A stretch of DNA of 64,000 bases from Haliclona indistincta (Eukaryota > Porifera > Demospongiae > Haplosclerida > Chalinidae). The first letter of the stretch is position 1; every line of letters begins with the position of its first letter. The notes beneath the pieces are model-generated. The model saw only the letters and a program-made list of their open reading frames with translations, was not told the DNA's origin and did no database searches. The position numbers and the translations under genes are program-made. The DNA lies in the NCBI GenBank assembly GCA_964017065.1, contig OZ024789.1, forward strand, positions 9,878,176 through 9,942,175, read 5' to 3'. Shown here one piece after another: positions 1-12,100 of the stretch.

Positions 1-189
1 TGCAATAGAGCCATATTGTCTAGTGACAGCTAGGCAAACATAATATTGCAGCTGGGTGATGCTGTTTACAGAGGGTTAAGGTAAACAGGATATGAGTTTA
101 TAAACAGTTGAGTGCCCAAATGCAAATGAGTGCACTTTTGAATACTTGTTCACTGGTACAGTGGTTTACAGGCTTCTTGCAATACTGGA

Positions 190-332
190 TTGAAAAGCAT
201 GGAGTGTCTGTCACCTTCATGCACTAATGTGTTCAGTCTCTGATCATCTTCCATCGTGTGATTAAAGACAACAGTGACTACAGAGACTGAACACATTAGT
301 ACATGAAGTTGACACTACGCTTTTCACTCCAG
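190..332. mobile_element. MITE-like inverted-repeat element, family 1, copy 1
   Basis: Imperfect terminal inverted repeats face each other. The left arm contains CTTCATGCACTAATGTGTTC and AGTCTCTG. The right arm is its complement, ending near GACACTACGCTTTTCACTCC. The arms extend outward to a TGAAAAGC motif. A second copy in opposite orientation, with a related core, sits at 56770-56916 in an IP3 receptor intron. It has no coding capacity, so it is probably a non-autonomous DNA transposon. Confidence 0.6.
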
Positions 333-446
333 AAGACCAAAAACAGAGATGGAACGGAGGTGACACTTCTATGCTTTTTGATTCAGCATCACAAGATAAA
401 AATCACGCCATTTCTCTCTTCTCTCACTAACACACTTTGTGTGTAC

Positions 447-3400
447 CTGTGAGCATTCTCTTTGGTCAGATCAACGGCTTTAGTGGAGACGTCTATGGCA
501 TGTCCTACCAGCTAGACAAGGAAGGAGGAGAGGAAGGCACTAATTATATCATACATGTAGCTCATTTGTCAAAACAGATACGACAAAACAGTTATGAACA
601 AGTAAGTGTAGGAATGAGCAGATAATTGTGAGAAATACTACAGCGGACAGATTTATAACTTGTACAAGGACAGAGTGTCGGTCACACATCATTTAACCCT
701 CTATTGGCTGTTATATCGTATCTTTTGTTGCTGTAGCTATTAGCTTATGTGATAATGGTCCCTCACTCCAAAAAGGGACTGATTATTGTGCAATAATCAG
801 CCTGGGAGTGTGGTAACATGATACGCCAGCTAACTATTAGCATTCTATGGGTACTGTATAGAATGATGGCTGGAGTGGAGTGACAGCTAGTGCTTTTATC
901 TTGAGATAATTATGCAAGTAATTCTTTCCAAACTGACCAGGTCAAAGCTGTTCCTAAAAAAACTAATTGCTCATTACAAGCACAGAGACACGTAATCAGT
1001 AAATAGATCAAGTTAACTATTGAAATGGAAGCAGTTCCTATTCCTTGCATTTTTGAGGAAATCGCTCGTAATTGATGTGTGGTACACACGTGTTGATTTG
1101 TGTTTGCTTACCTGAGGGCACTCTGTGAGTAGTGCAATGCTGATGGCTCCGCTGCCACACCCAGCATCGAGGAATACTTGGCTGCTATTCTCTTCAGATT
1201 CCGCTGTTTGTATACTGTGCTCTATCACGAGACCAACAAGCTCCTGTGTACATAAACAGAATAGACTCACTCACTCTAACTTACTCACTCACTCACTCAA
1301 CTCTAGCTCGCTCACTCACTCACTCACATTCTCACTCACTCATTCACTCACCCACTCACTCATTCACTCACTCATTCACTCACTCATTCACCCCCACCCA
1401 CTCTTTCTGCCCAAAACTGAAAATGCTGTTTTCATCATCATTTCTAATTTCAGTATTTCTTTGATCAGACTAGATTCATATCCTGTTTTAGCTTATGGGA
1501 AAGTTATCTTTCAATCAATGAACTAAGAGGCTTGGCTTCCCACAAAATCAAAGCTTTGGAGAGATAGTTAATCAGTGGTTAACGAATGAGAGTGTTGATC
1601 AAGATAGCAATAGGCACATCTATTCAAGTAGATATGGTTGGTTTTGTGTAAAGACCAAACCAACAATAGCCTCAAGTGAAGAATACAGACTCATGTGCAC
1701 TTTCTGAAGGGTAAGCAATAACAGCTGACACGCGTACGATTGAACACAGGTGGATATGAGTCATGCTCTGATCATGCCGAGTATATCGATCATGCTCCAA
1801 TTTTCATTTGTTTGTGAGTTTTGGCGTTGTTTGTTAGTTTTGCTGGCGATTTTGAACTCTATCGTTGTTTTAGGCCGAGTGTAATCACATTAGTGAAGCA
1901 TGCATAGAATTTGACTGCCAGGCATATCGAATCAAATACCATCACGAGCGAGTGAGTGCATGAGGTGAGATGAGATGGGGAGATTTCACTCACCTCTGTC
2001 TCTGGTTCTGGAATGAACACAGGTGGTCTCAGAACCAGGCTGGTGTATCGAAAATCCCATTCTCCTATGATGTACTGCACAGGCACTCTAGAGAGTACAA
2101 GGGGTTAAAAGTCATACAAAACAGGGAATGTTTGTTTGTGTCGTTTTGTTGACCTTTGCATCAATCTTTGCTGACAGAGTCTATTAATTTCCTCCACCTG
2201 GTTGTGAGATAGACCTCTAATAGGCGTTCTATTTCCCTGTGGAAGGAAACATGGATGTTATACTGCTCCTAAATTAGGGTATCTTTTGTAGGAAACATTT
2301 CTTAGAGCTGAGAGCAACTTTTGGACATTTGCACTATTGTACACAAACTTTAAAAGTTCAAAAGTGCATGTAATGGGTGAGCACATGTAGAGTTAAATTG
2401 GTGTTCCTACGTTATATTTTCTGGTTGCCTCATCATCGATCGCATGACCTAACTTCTAGGTAGTGTTCACCTCCCTACAACGCTTGTTCCTGAATGTTTA
2501 GATTACCAGATAACAGTAGACCTGTACTACAGGCAACAGCTCAATTTCCTACACTCACACAATGCTGGAAGCATGATCTCAGCTTGTCATCCGGTGTATG
2601 CTAATTAATGTCTTCACTAAAGTTGCTTCTATGAACACAGCAAAGCTTAGCTAATTTGGATACAAATTGTGTCATCAAGAATTGCTTACAAAGACACTGT
2701 ATATGCATCTGTGCTATACAGTAGAAGAACCTACAGTAGAACCTGTGTATAACGGACAAGTTGGGACAAGTGTTTTTGTCCCTTATATGGAGGTTCAATC
2801 TGTATTGTTTGTACATCAGCAAAATGTCTGTTACATGGAGGTGTCCGCTATTGGTAGTGTCCGTTAAGATACCGTATAGCGGGAAATTTTCGCGAATGCG
2901 CGAGATAGTGCATTTCATGAATAATAATTTCGCGAATCAGCGCTATTGCCCTATCTTTGTCAACAAAAAACAAGACATTCGCGGATAATATTTTCGCGAA
3001 TAGCCTGTAATTCTCCCGCGAAATTTTCCCGCTATACGGTAGGTTCCACAAAGACTAGCTATGCTAGCATAATATTATAATTATTCATTTTATGTAACTT
3101 GTCATAATTGTCATAACATGTAGATTAGCGAGGTCCCACTGTAACTACGTTATCCTGGAACAACAGTATGGAAGCATCGAGGAATGGTTGTTGCTCCTTG
3201 TCACGAGTTGTACAAATGTCCAAATCATGCTCCCAGCCCTGGGCTAGTGCATGATCATTGGTTAGAGCTGTACCTGTTAACTGCCTATTGTGTAGTGTAA
3301 AATATTGATTACATACCATCTGTTGCAAAGAGATTGTGTTTGTGTGAGAGGTGTCATAAAATTGGAGTTCGTTTAATTTATTGTTTATTTACTCTACCAA

Positions 3401-5180
3401 TTACTAATCATTATGAGCATAATACCGTCAAAAGCTGAACAAACAGTCTTATCGGAAAATAACTCTATTTGTGAGCATATTCAAATGGTACTGCCCACAT
3501 CTGCAGTTGGGAGGCACAGTCAGTACTCCTGTGAGCTACTAGCCTACGTAGGCTCAGGATTTGCATTGTACATGCACTTTAGTGCACGTAGGGTATGTCT
3601 ACCTCTGTGGGGTAGCTAGACACTGCTTAGTGCACAGGTGTCCTGGCTCTACCAGCGACCTTCTGTGGGGTAGCTAGACACTGCTTAGTGCACAGGTGTC
3701 CTGGCTCTACCAGTTACCCTCTGTGAGGCAGCTAGACACTGCTTAGTGCACAGGTGTCCTGGCTCTACCACTAGACACTGCTTAGTGCACAGGTGTCCTG
3801 GCTCTACCACTAGACACTGCTTAGTGCACAGGTGTCCTGGCTCTACCAGTGACTCTCTGTGAGGCAGCTAGACACTGCTTAGTGCACAACAGGTATCCTA
3901 CATTCATGCATGCATGCAGTATAAATGTATGTGTGTGTGTGTGTGTATGCATGTCATGCGCATATGTGTGTGGGGGTGTATGTGTGTGCGTGTGTGAGGG
4001 TAGAAAAGGTGACACCACACAAAGTACAGGGTACACATCATGAATAATAACTGTACGATTATTATTCACGAGATTTGAGCTATGTATGTGTGTAATATGC
4101 ATGAGTGGTTACCAAGGATATGGTGTTTACAAATCATGGTTGCATACCAGCGCATTTGGTCGATAAACAAAACCTTAAATTAATCGCATTGCAATTGTTC
4201 ACTACAATCTTCTACTTATTCTAAAATTTCAGTCTAAAGGGAAACTGTGTATCGGCCTGACGTGTGCTGTGATGGGATACTTGAAAACGATCCGCTATAA
4301 TATTTGAATTTTTCCGAAATCCGAACATTCAGTGAACATGTGTTTGTAATTCAAGCAAGGAGATTAAGTAATTGGTTACTTAGAAATCACTAGCTATGAA
4401 TAACAAGTGTTAATGATATTCATTGTAAAATCTTGTACATAATACAGAAATGTTAAAACTATTTCTATAGTAACACTCTGGAGGAGTCTAAGGAGATAGA
4501 CACTACTTTAGTTTACTAGCGCTCTGGGTGGGGTTCATAGCTCACTAACTCAGCACATTTTTTAGTCAGTCATTAGATTAACAAATTATTAAAATTACAC
4601 GCTCGGGCTTCTATCTATAGACAACACTCCTCTGTGGAAAAACAACGAATGGTGCAGTACACTAAAAGCAATGTGGTCTATCTAAAAAGCTGTGTTGTCT
4701 TAAAATTACGTTTTTGGTTCAACTGAATTCTTTGTCAATCGAGTGTTTTGGTAAACTTTGCATTTTGCGGTGCCCAACTTCTTTATACAAACAGTGGATA
4801 ACATTGTGATATGCACTGTGTGTGTTCCAATATAATTATTGAGGAGTTGTATTGAGTTGTATTAGGGTGTGTGTGAGATTTGGGTGTGGTTGCATAAGTT
4901 ACTGCATTGCACCTACTTCTAGCATCTCTTAGCAACCAAGATGGTGCGTGTGCACTAAACAATCTCTCTCACAGTTATGTACATTATGACTCTAACTTAC
5001 ATCATCTCGTCTCTTGGTTACGAAGTTGATGATGTGTTTCGCCGATTCACGTGGTTCTGGAACTCCGTTCTTTTCGAATACTTGAACCCAACGTGATGCT
5101 AGCTTAGTTGCTGTGTGTCGGTAACGCAGAGAAGACCAGCAAGATCTAGTTGCAGTTTTGAAGGCACCAGGAAGTGTCAT
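447..5180 (-). CDS. HEMK1: HEMK1-type release-factor glutamine methyltransferase, 5' exons (partial)
   Basis: This enzyme uses S-adenosylmethionine to N5-methylate the glutamine of the GGQ motif in mitochondrial peptide-chain release factors. Five coding exons are visible, read right to left: 5001-5180 (ATG at 5180), 2154-2236, 1994-2087, 1112-1243 and 447-511. All have GT-AG borders and matching phases. Exon 1 has an Arg/Ser-rich N-terminus that could be a mitochondrial presequence, then the start of the N-terminal helical domain ([18 protein letters not shown]). Exons 2-3 read [14 protein letters not shown] and [12 protein letters not shown], hallmarks of HemK/PrmC. Exon 4 has the SAM-binding motif [15 protein letters not shown]. 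Exon 5 has [16 protein letters not shown], the acidic ribose-binding loop. The catalytic NPPY motif is not found before position 1, so the 3' part lies outside the window. The 2.7-kb intron 1 is filled with repeats. I see no lesion. Confident call from recalled family motifs. Confidence 0.9.
730..845. repeat. Imperfect palindrome in the sequence following HEMK1 exon 4
   Basis: The centre reads CTGATTATTGTGCAATAATC and can fold on itself. Weaker complementarity continues outward to GCTATTAGC on the left and GCTAACTATTAGC on the right. It may be an old inverted-repeat element in a HEMK1 intron. No second copy was seen in the window. Confidence 0.35.
1262..1394. repeat. (CTCA)n-type microsatellite in a HEMK1 intron
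   Basis: Nearly uninterrupted CTCACTCACTCA tetranucleotide repeats with occasional CATT variants. The Ser-Leu-Thr-His-type open frames across it are an artefact of the repeat. The same tetranucleotide appears at 59.0-59.5 kb (complement) and 63.1-63.4 kb, also in introns. Confidence 0.9.
2732..3143. mobile_element. MITE with CAGTRGAACCT ends, interrupted by a second MITE
   Basis: The left end is TACAGTAGAACCTGTG and the right end is AGGTCCCACTGTA, an imperfect inverted repeat starting at TA. The body resembles the intact relative at 62701-62868, which has TACAGTGGAACTTCTCT and GGGGTTCCACTGTA ends. The TA border suggests a Tc1/mariner-like origin (inference). A different palindromic element at 2870-3041 lies inside it. 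Confidence 0.6.
2870..3041. mobile_element. Palindromic MITE, TACCGTATAGCGGG ends
   Basis: The left terminus is TACCGTATAGCGGGAAATTT and the right terminus is AAATTTTCCCGCTATACGGTA. These are a near-perfect inverted repeat enclosing TTCGCGAA-rich sequence. It sits inside the 2732-3143 element. A one-sided relative occurs at 54402-54560. It is non-coding. Confidence 0.7.
3595..3890. repeat. Minisatellite in HEMK1 intron 1, 59- and 39-bp units
   Basis: About six copies of a unit containing TAGACACTGCTTAGTGCACA and GGTGTCCTGGCTCTACCA. The outer copies carry an extra 20-bp TCTGTGGGGTAGC-like spacer. The inner copies lack it, giving a higher-order 59/39-bp structure. The unit holds a small palindrome, CTGCTTAGTGCAC. 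Confidence 0.85.
3918..4000. repeat. GT-rich microsatellite
   Basis: Purine-pyrimidine alternating TGTGTGTG and TGCATGCATGC tracts, potentially Z-DNA-forming. It lies directly after the minisatellite in HEMK1 intron 1. Confidence 0.8.
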
Positions 5181-5782
5181 GGAGCTGAGGACAGGAAGTC
5201 AGGATAAGTGTGACAGGATGATGATGGGAACAGTACTTCAATATAGTAGAATACTAATTGTTTCACCACAAAACGGCGCTATCTGTCATAGAATCACCTG
5301 CCAACGCGTGTCCTTTAGCCTTTACAAGAAGACCCTTTGCCCAGAGGCGCGGTTTATTAATTGTCTCTACCCACAAAATAGAGAAGCCCTTTGACACACA
5401 GAGTGCATGATTAGTTGGTCTCACACAAGCAATGCCTTTGATGTTGATTTACCTTTAGTAAGGCAGACAAACGCGCACACTGATCGTTTTGTTGACAAGT
5501 TTTTTGGTGTTGCAAACAAAAAATGTATGATTACAACTATGTGTTGTTGAAAAACAACTTTTTCTGAAAAAAACTCAAAAAACATAAAATATGGTTGTCA
5601 ATTTCTTGACTGGAATATTACAGCTGATGATTTGGTAACCTGCGAGTGATTGGTTCTTGTCGGTGAGTGATAAAATCATGATAATATAACACAGTATTTT
5701 TTACATATTTGACATGAATGAAGTGATTCTTCGGATAGTTGTAGTCGTCTAAGATTGTTCAAATATTCACAAAGTGCCGGGT
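5181..5782. other. Spacer between HEMK1 and the kinase gene
   Basis: A+T-rich sequence upstream of the HEMK1 start and downstream of the kinase stop. It must hold the HEMK1 promoter and the kinase 3' UTR. No TATA box or coding exon could be supported here. Confidence 0.5.
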
Positions 5783-7480
5783 TTAGTTGGCGGGGACGAA
5801 GAGGTGAGCCTCTTTAGTGGGTGAGGGAGTGCGGGCCAGAGAGTCAGTGCTGATGTAGCCGCTGCTGCTCGTACTCAGATGTCCCTTCTTCTCACGGACG
5901 CCTCCAGCATTCTTCAAGACTGGGATAGGGGAGATGCTGCCACAATCCTCGCAGTGATCAATGAAAGCGGAGTCTCGTCCAGCTGGCAGCTTCTTGATGT
6001 GGCAGGCACATGAGCATTGAGCTATAGAAGATGCAATCACCTTGGTAGCGACAGCCTCGGAGGCGCTCTTGGACTTGCAGATCCCAGTGCGGCGAGTCTT
6101 GGGGCTAGGTGTCTCAGCCTTGACTGGGGTTGCAGGTTTTGCCGGCGGCTTCACCCAAGGATGGTTCAGCACTTCAGTGATATTGGCGCGAGTCCTGTTA
6201 TTCGAGTCCAACATCATTGCGATCAGGTGTCTGCAGCTTGAGCTGAGCTCCTCTGGCTCTGGGTAGTCGCTGGTCTCGATGTACTGACAGAACATGGAAA
6301 TGTTGCTATCGTCAAACGGCATACAAGCGGTCAGCATTGTGTACAGGATGACCCCCATGCTCCAGATATCGCATTCTGGTCCTTTGTAAGGTCGAGCGAA
6401 GACCATCTCAGGAGCAGCATAGAGCGGGCTGCCGCAGAAAGTAGCTTGCTGGTAAGAGGCATGAGCCATTTTGGAGAATCCAAAGTCAACCAGCTAAAGT
6501 GGGGAGAGAAGAAAGAATCTGTAATCAACATGTTTGTTGTAATCAACAGCCTTGACAACCAAGGTGGTGAATATGATTATGCTGTGTAAACTACTGTCTA
6601 GAAATGTTTTTGCAGTGGATTTACCTTAGGGTGACCCTCTGAATCAAGGAGAATATTTTCAAGTTTTAGGTCTCTGTGAGCTATGCCATTCTATGGAAAG
6701 GAAAGAAAAGAGGTATTATGTAAGTTTGGATCGATTAAAGAGAGGTCACAGAATATTAACTATGAATGTATCTGTGCAGGTTTATGAGACAATTCATTAC
6801 CTTGTGACAATGGGCTACTGCTGAGGCAATTTGGTAAAAGATCGGTTTTGCTTGCTCTTCAGTAAGACCGTCTTTCTTCCAGATGTGCTCAAACAGCTCA
6901 CCGCCTTTCAAGTATTCCATGGCAATGATTTTCTCCTTCTCTGTTTCAAAACCTGAAGTGAAAAAGTTCAGGTGAAGCATTGCATGAAGACAGGGTGACA
7001 GCTGTAGGGTGCTATGTCTACGGCTTCCTTTGCACAATGTCAACCATCTATGTTGTTTACTTTGCCCTGGTCGTGTTTACTAAGCCAAATTTATCTACAA
7101 TCTTGTTTTCAGTACAAGCAACAACAGGACGGTAGTCATGCTAGCAACAAGCTATGTATCATTCCTAGCTACGGCTATTACACGCATCGAAAACTCACTT
7201 TCATAATATTTGACGATATTCTCGTGTTCTGTTGCACTCAGTTTCTTCATGATCTCGATTTCTCTGTCGAGGCGTTTCTTGACGCGTTCGTTCTTTAGAT
7301 CACACTTCTTGAATACCTTGAGCGCAACCTGTAGACAAGAGCAAAGACAGCTAGTAAATGGCTGTAATCTGGCTTTGCTTTGGCTGGACGAACCTGTTTG
7401 CCAGTTGCTCGGTGCACGGCGAGGTGAACGGTGCCGTAACTCCCCTTGCCAATCGTCTTGACAACGTTGTAGTTCTCCAT
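5783..7480 (-). CDS. CAMK-group Ser/Thr protein kinase with Cys/His-rich tail
   Basis: Five exons join in phase to 381 residues: 7394-7480, 7199-7328, 6801-6952, 6625-6690 and 5783-6493. The catalytic domain starts almost at the N-terminus. It shows a glycine loop (GKGSYGTV), the VALKVF lysine, the helix-C glutamate in REIEIMKKL, HRDLKLEN in the catalytic loop, DFGFSK, an activation segment with TFCGSPLYAAPE, and DIWSMGVILY. All catalytic residues are present, so it should be active. The activation-loop Thr before FCGSP is where LKB1-type upstream kinases act in AMPK relatives. The short N-terminus and CMPFDDSNI resemble TSSK and AMPK-like kinases, but I cannot assign a subfamily. The 125-residue tail carries a CSCACH...HCEDC cluster and a Ser/Thr-rich end. 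The start is ATG 7480, because in-frame sequence upstream only offers TTG. No lesion seen. Confidence 0.88.
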
Positions 7481-8640
7481 TTCTGTATACGAGCGTACTG
7501 CAAGCAACGAATAACGAGGAAAGTTGGTTCTGCTTTGTTTTGAGCCGAGTAGACTGCAAGTTGCACTAATGGCTGCGAGGTCGCATCGGTCTATTTATAC
7601 AAACTCGCAAGGACACGCTTCCGCAGACGAAGCCTTACGTGTTACGGCGTCAAAATATTTATTCATACTCTGCTGGTCCCAGTACTTTCTCAAGTGTTCT
7701 ATAAGCCTCTAAGTAAACACTCAATAATATGGCGAGAGGCGGTGATCTAGTGTGATAATACAGTTACCCACTTGACCTGCAGCGGGAAGGTCAAGTGCTA
7801 GCTTGGCAACCACAACTCTGAAGTTGTTAGCTACAATATTGTGTTGACTTGACTCATGTTTTAGTCAAAACCAGAGTCAGTTTGCAGTGTTATGTCTTTC
7901 ACTAATCTGGATTATTATAAGCTGTTTGTTGACTGTGCATATGAGCTAACCAATAGGATGACAGTACACTAATGGTGCTAATGGTAGGGGAAGTTGTTTG
8001 CTTGCTGAGTGCACGATTTGTGTTGGGATGTTAAAAACACTTGTACGCTAACAGACCTTCGTGCAGACACAAACATCAACACAAGGTCTGTCTTTTGTGT
8101 GGAGCGCTATTAGGACCAAGATGGTGTTATTGAGTGAGCCGAGGGGAACAGAAACCTTCTAATAGGCAAAACACATCAGTAGTTCTGGCTTGTTGCCTAA
8201 TGATTTCTCTTCATCCATTTATCTTATTTAATTTTCAGTGTTTGAGAAGTGTAAATGTGTGTAAGCTTTCTGACGCAGTTGCTGAGCAACTGGATGAGCA
8301 CACCGGCAGAATCACGAGAGGCACCTGTCGATTTGGTATTGAATCAGCCGCTGCTGGTGTAAATACGAGACGGAAGAAGAATCCGAGTTGACGTCAGGTG
8401 TAAATGACTTTAAAAACATGTTGTCAGGAACTGAATAGGTACGCCAAACCCTCTTGTAAATTCATTACCAATGTACATGTGGTAATAACAGCAATGACGC
8501 AACACAGGAGCAAATAGACTGACGTATCTGGTCAGCAGTGCCAAGTCATCCTGCAAAACCAGCAGCTGGATTATGAAACCCGTTGCTTGATGCAGGTCAG
8601 AGCAAGCGGAGGGAAGCAATCAGCAGCTCGCCCATGTTTT
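7481..8640. other. Intergenic stretch with two weak exon candidates
   Basis: Upstream of the kinase. On the plus strand, TTTAATTTTCAG at about 8240 is a strong acceptor. It is followed by an open frame to a stop at 8391 (LSDAVAEQLDEHTGRITRG...), which could be a terminal exon of an unrecognised gene. On the minus strand, GGTTTTGCAG precedes an open frame ending near 8475 at a GTAATG donor (DDLALLTRYVSLFAPVLRHC). Neither is recognised. A small hairpin (CAGACCTT...AAGGTCTG) lies at about 8056-8094. Confidence 0.3.
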
Positions 8641-8879
8641 TCCTACCACCTGGTCACCAATTAAGCCTAGAGTGGATCAGTAGTATGAGCATGCTATTGT
8701 GTATAGAGGGACAAGCACCTGATTACATGAAAACCATGGGCTCACTAACTACACACACACACAATGTTTGGGCAAGCAGGAAGGTTGGTCTGGTTAGTGT
8801 GGGACAAATATGGCTGCATGCACTGATCATGCTTGTACTATAGTTACCTCTCTGCACTTCATGCCGGGGATCATGACCT

Positions 8880-9149
8880 TTAGCTGTCATGACTACCAGT
8901 ATCACCAACAGGCTGCTTCTGTTTGTGTACAAGTACATACTTGGCACGGGGGTCCTTGTAGACTAAATAATCGCTATTATGTAGATTATTCTTCAACAAA
9001 GCACGAGCATCCTCTTTTGTTGACCCAGCACTGCTCATTTTGAATTTGCTCATTTGCTCTGACGTACCCATTCTGAATTTGTACCTCACAAACAAAAATC
9101 CCTCTGCTATGCACCAGCCTGCCAGGAGGAGTAAAACTATGCGCTCCAA
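8880..9149 (-). CDS. Unrecognised ORF or exon, copy 1
   Basis: An open frame with a hydrophobic stretch (RIVLLLLAGWCIAEGFLF) followed by a basic segment and KEDARALLKNNLHNSDYLVY. The first codon is TTG, so this is more likely part of an exon than a full gene. A good donor (AA|GTATGT) follows DPRAK. The copy at 17757-17957 keeps the KEDARALLKN-LHNSDYLVYKDP frame despite two compensating indels upstream, but its hydrophobic part is frameshifted. I do not recognise the family and no function is proposed. Confidence 0.3.
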   Translation of the reverse strand: MERIVLLLLAGWCIAEGFLFVRYKFRMGTSEQMSKFKMSSAGSTKEDARALLKNNLHNSDYLVYKDPRAKYVLVHKQKQPVGDTGSHDS

Positions 9150-12100
9150 TGCTTTTAATGTCCTTTCTAAGTTGATAAAATATGTCTAGTACTGACTGAT
9201 AGTAAATTCCAGTGGATATGTCAACTAATAAAATATTGGAACAGACGTGAATTCTTGGAGACGTCGTAAATCATAAAGTTATGGACACAGAACCAAACAA
9301 TGGATGTAATCAAGCTTTCTTCCATGTCATTCTGAAGTAGTAATATTATACTCCTAGTAGCTCTTCTCGAAGATTTGCTGTCTCTTCCATATTTGGAAGT
9401 GTTGTCATATGAACATTTTGACATGCCTGTTGGAAGTTGGAGTAACCAGTTGTAGATGTAGTCTAAAGGTCTTGATTCTAGTGAGTCTAACCTCAACTTG
9501 AAGTGGTGGTGTCACTCTTGTCTTGTGATATGCATGCATTACACCTTTGTACTAAAGAGACAATTAGGGGCTTTTAATTCGATTTGTAATCATTGTAAAA
9601 TGCGACTTGTGATAATTTAGGCGTCATTGAGAATTACGCACATGCTAGTTAGGTGTCTAAGTCAGATCATGTCATTCCAAACACCTATGGATTAAAGAGC
9701 CTGAGAGAGCTCAACTTGTACTATATGTCAGGTGACTTTGCTGTGTGTGTTATTAGCACAGATATTAGTGCCTTTCTGTAAGATAATTCTGTTAATTGGT
9801 GTTACTGACACCTTGCTGTGGAAATCACTGAATCCAAAAATCATCAAAAGATGCCTGTAAAACATAATATGTCTTGGAATACATACCTACAGGATTAGTA
9901 GCCAAGCACTGTCTACTTTGCCTACATACAATGGGGATGTATACTGTAGCAAGTTTAGTCACGTGTCCATGATTCTCACAGGCTGGCACACCACACTGTA
10001 ACATGAGCTGAGAGCATGAGTGTAACCACAAATACACACCTCCTTATTGCAGTATTCAGACTCCTACGTTGCTTGTAGCAACAGTGAAAGTAGTGGTCCT
10101 TCAGACAATTATGGTCAATTGTCAATCATCCTGGTCTAATTATGGGCAAGAGAACAACCATGTAAACTATGTAACATGCACCACACTCAATGTTATATGG
10201 ATTTGAACACATGATATACATGCTAATAATGATTCTTACATGCTTTCGTCAGCCACATTTTATTGCAGTACATGTAAACAAACATACCTTTGCATGCTTC
10301 AAGCTACATGTATGCATGGTGTAATATTACTGATTACGTAATTGGACTGCCCCCAGGTTATTCATAATCAATGACCAATCGTTGACATCAAGGTGGTGAA
10401 CTCATCACACAAGTGCTGCACTATGCTAACAAGAATGATGATTACAGCAGTGACACCGTTTCAAGGAACGGATCGGTAATGTGAACTTGAAAAATGGGAA
10501 AAACACGATGAATGGAGAGATTCCGAGAAATAGTGTGGGAATGTGGAACAAGAGCAACTTGGATAACTCAGAGGAAGTTTAGAGGTTGATTTTGGGACTA
10601 ATAGTAAGTAGACTATTAGAATAGATAATCCACTTATTAATAGTTTAGAGGTCGATTTCAGAATCATAAAAGTTTATAACTAAGGTATTGAATCTAGTAC
10701 AAACTCTGTAGTACTGGCTGAGGTCACATCTGGAAGCATATGGAACCGTCCTTTGTAATCAGTGCTCCAATTATAGAACAACTATGGAAGTCACTATCAT
10801 AACCAATTATTGTAAAGGGTTACATAACTTTAAGTGTGTAGGTCAGTTTGAGCTGCAACTTTGTCACCTTTTGGTGAATGAATAGTGGAATTGGAAGCAA
10901 ATTCACAGTGTCAATAATGCGTCTGGATTATTCATGACCATGCATAGCTGGCTGTTCGAAGATTATATTCATGCATCAGTAGAGTATATAGGATGGGATA
11001 TGCCTATGGCTCATTGTCTACGCTTCCTATTTTAGGCATGACTTGGAGAATCGTCCATTGAATATAATAAATCAGGTAAATCCAAATAAATCGATTATTT
11101 TTTGTTATTCATAGTTGAAGTACAATTAAGCATGATTGCATCAGAAGAGACAACCTATCATCCTTCTGGTCCCTATTGGTGCAATGCTGTACTGTACCAT
11201 ACACATCAGTGTATCATTTAACAAGCTTGTTAAGCCTCATTTCCTCTCGCTCTGCCCACTAATTATCGTATGTAGAATACTTGGCTCTGGTACATATACA
11301 TGCCAATAGCCATGTAATTGGGATCGTCCCACGCTTACATGCACTTTCTCGATAAAAAATTCGCATACGTGTTACCAGAAATTGATTTTTATGCAACACT
11401 TGCATATGTTACTGTTGATGTGAATGGTTATGGTTTCAAGGATGCATCGAGTAACCGTATCTGTTCCAAGCTACTCTTTCTCCTGTGAACAGCAGATGAC
11501 ATAGACTACAGGGCTCCACTCTAGGTGTGCACATGTGACATCATTCACTGCAGACGATAATACAATATGGCTGCGCCTTTGTCTCTAAGTGTTGCTAAGA
11601 TGAGTGATGTCACACTCTGATCTAACAGCACTTCCTCTCTCAAGGTATGAGCCGGCAGGGAATTACCCCAGCCAGCTTGCAACTGGCTGATTTGCTAAAA
11701 CACTGTGCAGTAAACTTCCGATATAGTATAGTTGACGCTTCTATACCTGTCTGCTTCTGACACTGTTGGTCACACAGTCTTTCTTTTCACTTTCACAGCT
11801 CCTTTAAGAAGCCACACACACCTTCCACTGCATGTTCCTATAACAACTGAACAAATTCTTGAATGCACTCTGTACTTGAGATATGCGGGACTTGATTTTA
11901 GAATTTAATTTACTGCTGTTGGAAGGTACTGTCTGTACAATGTGCATGCAATGGGCATTTTAATAAAATCATAGCACCAGGTGTATTCCCTATGCTGGAA
12001 GATAGAGTATCCATTAATTGAGTGATTGGATAACAGAAGTGTAGTATTGCTTTATCAATACATGTTTACTACAACTCGTTATGTGACTGCAGTACATAGC

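Noticed and set aside
3125..3328. 67-codon minus-strand frame in HEMK1 intron 1
   Set aside because: Overlaps a MITE end and is skipped by the phase-consistent HEMK1 exon chain.
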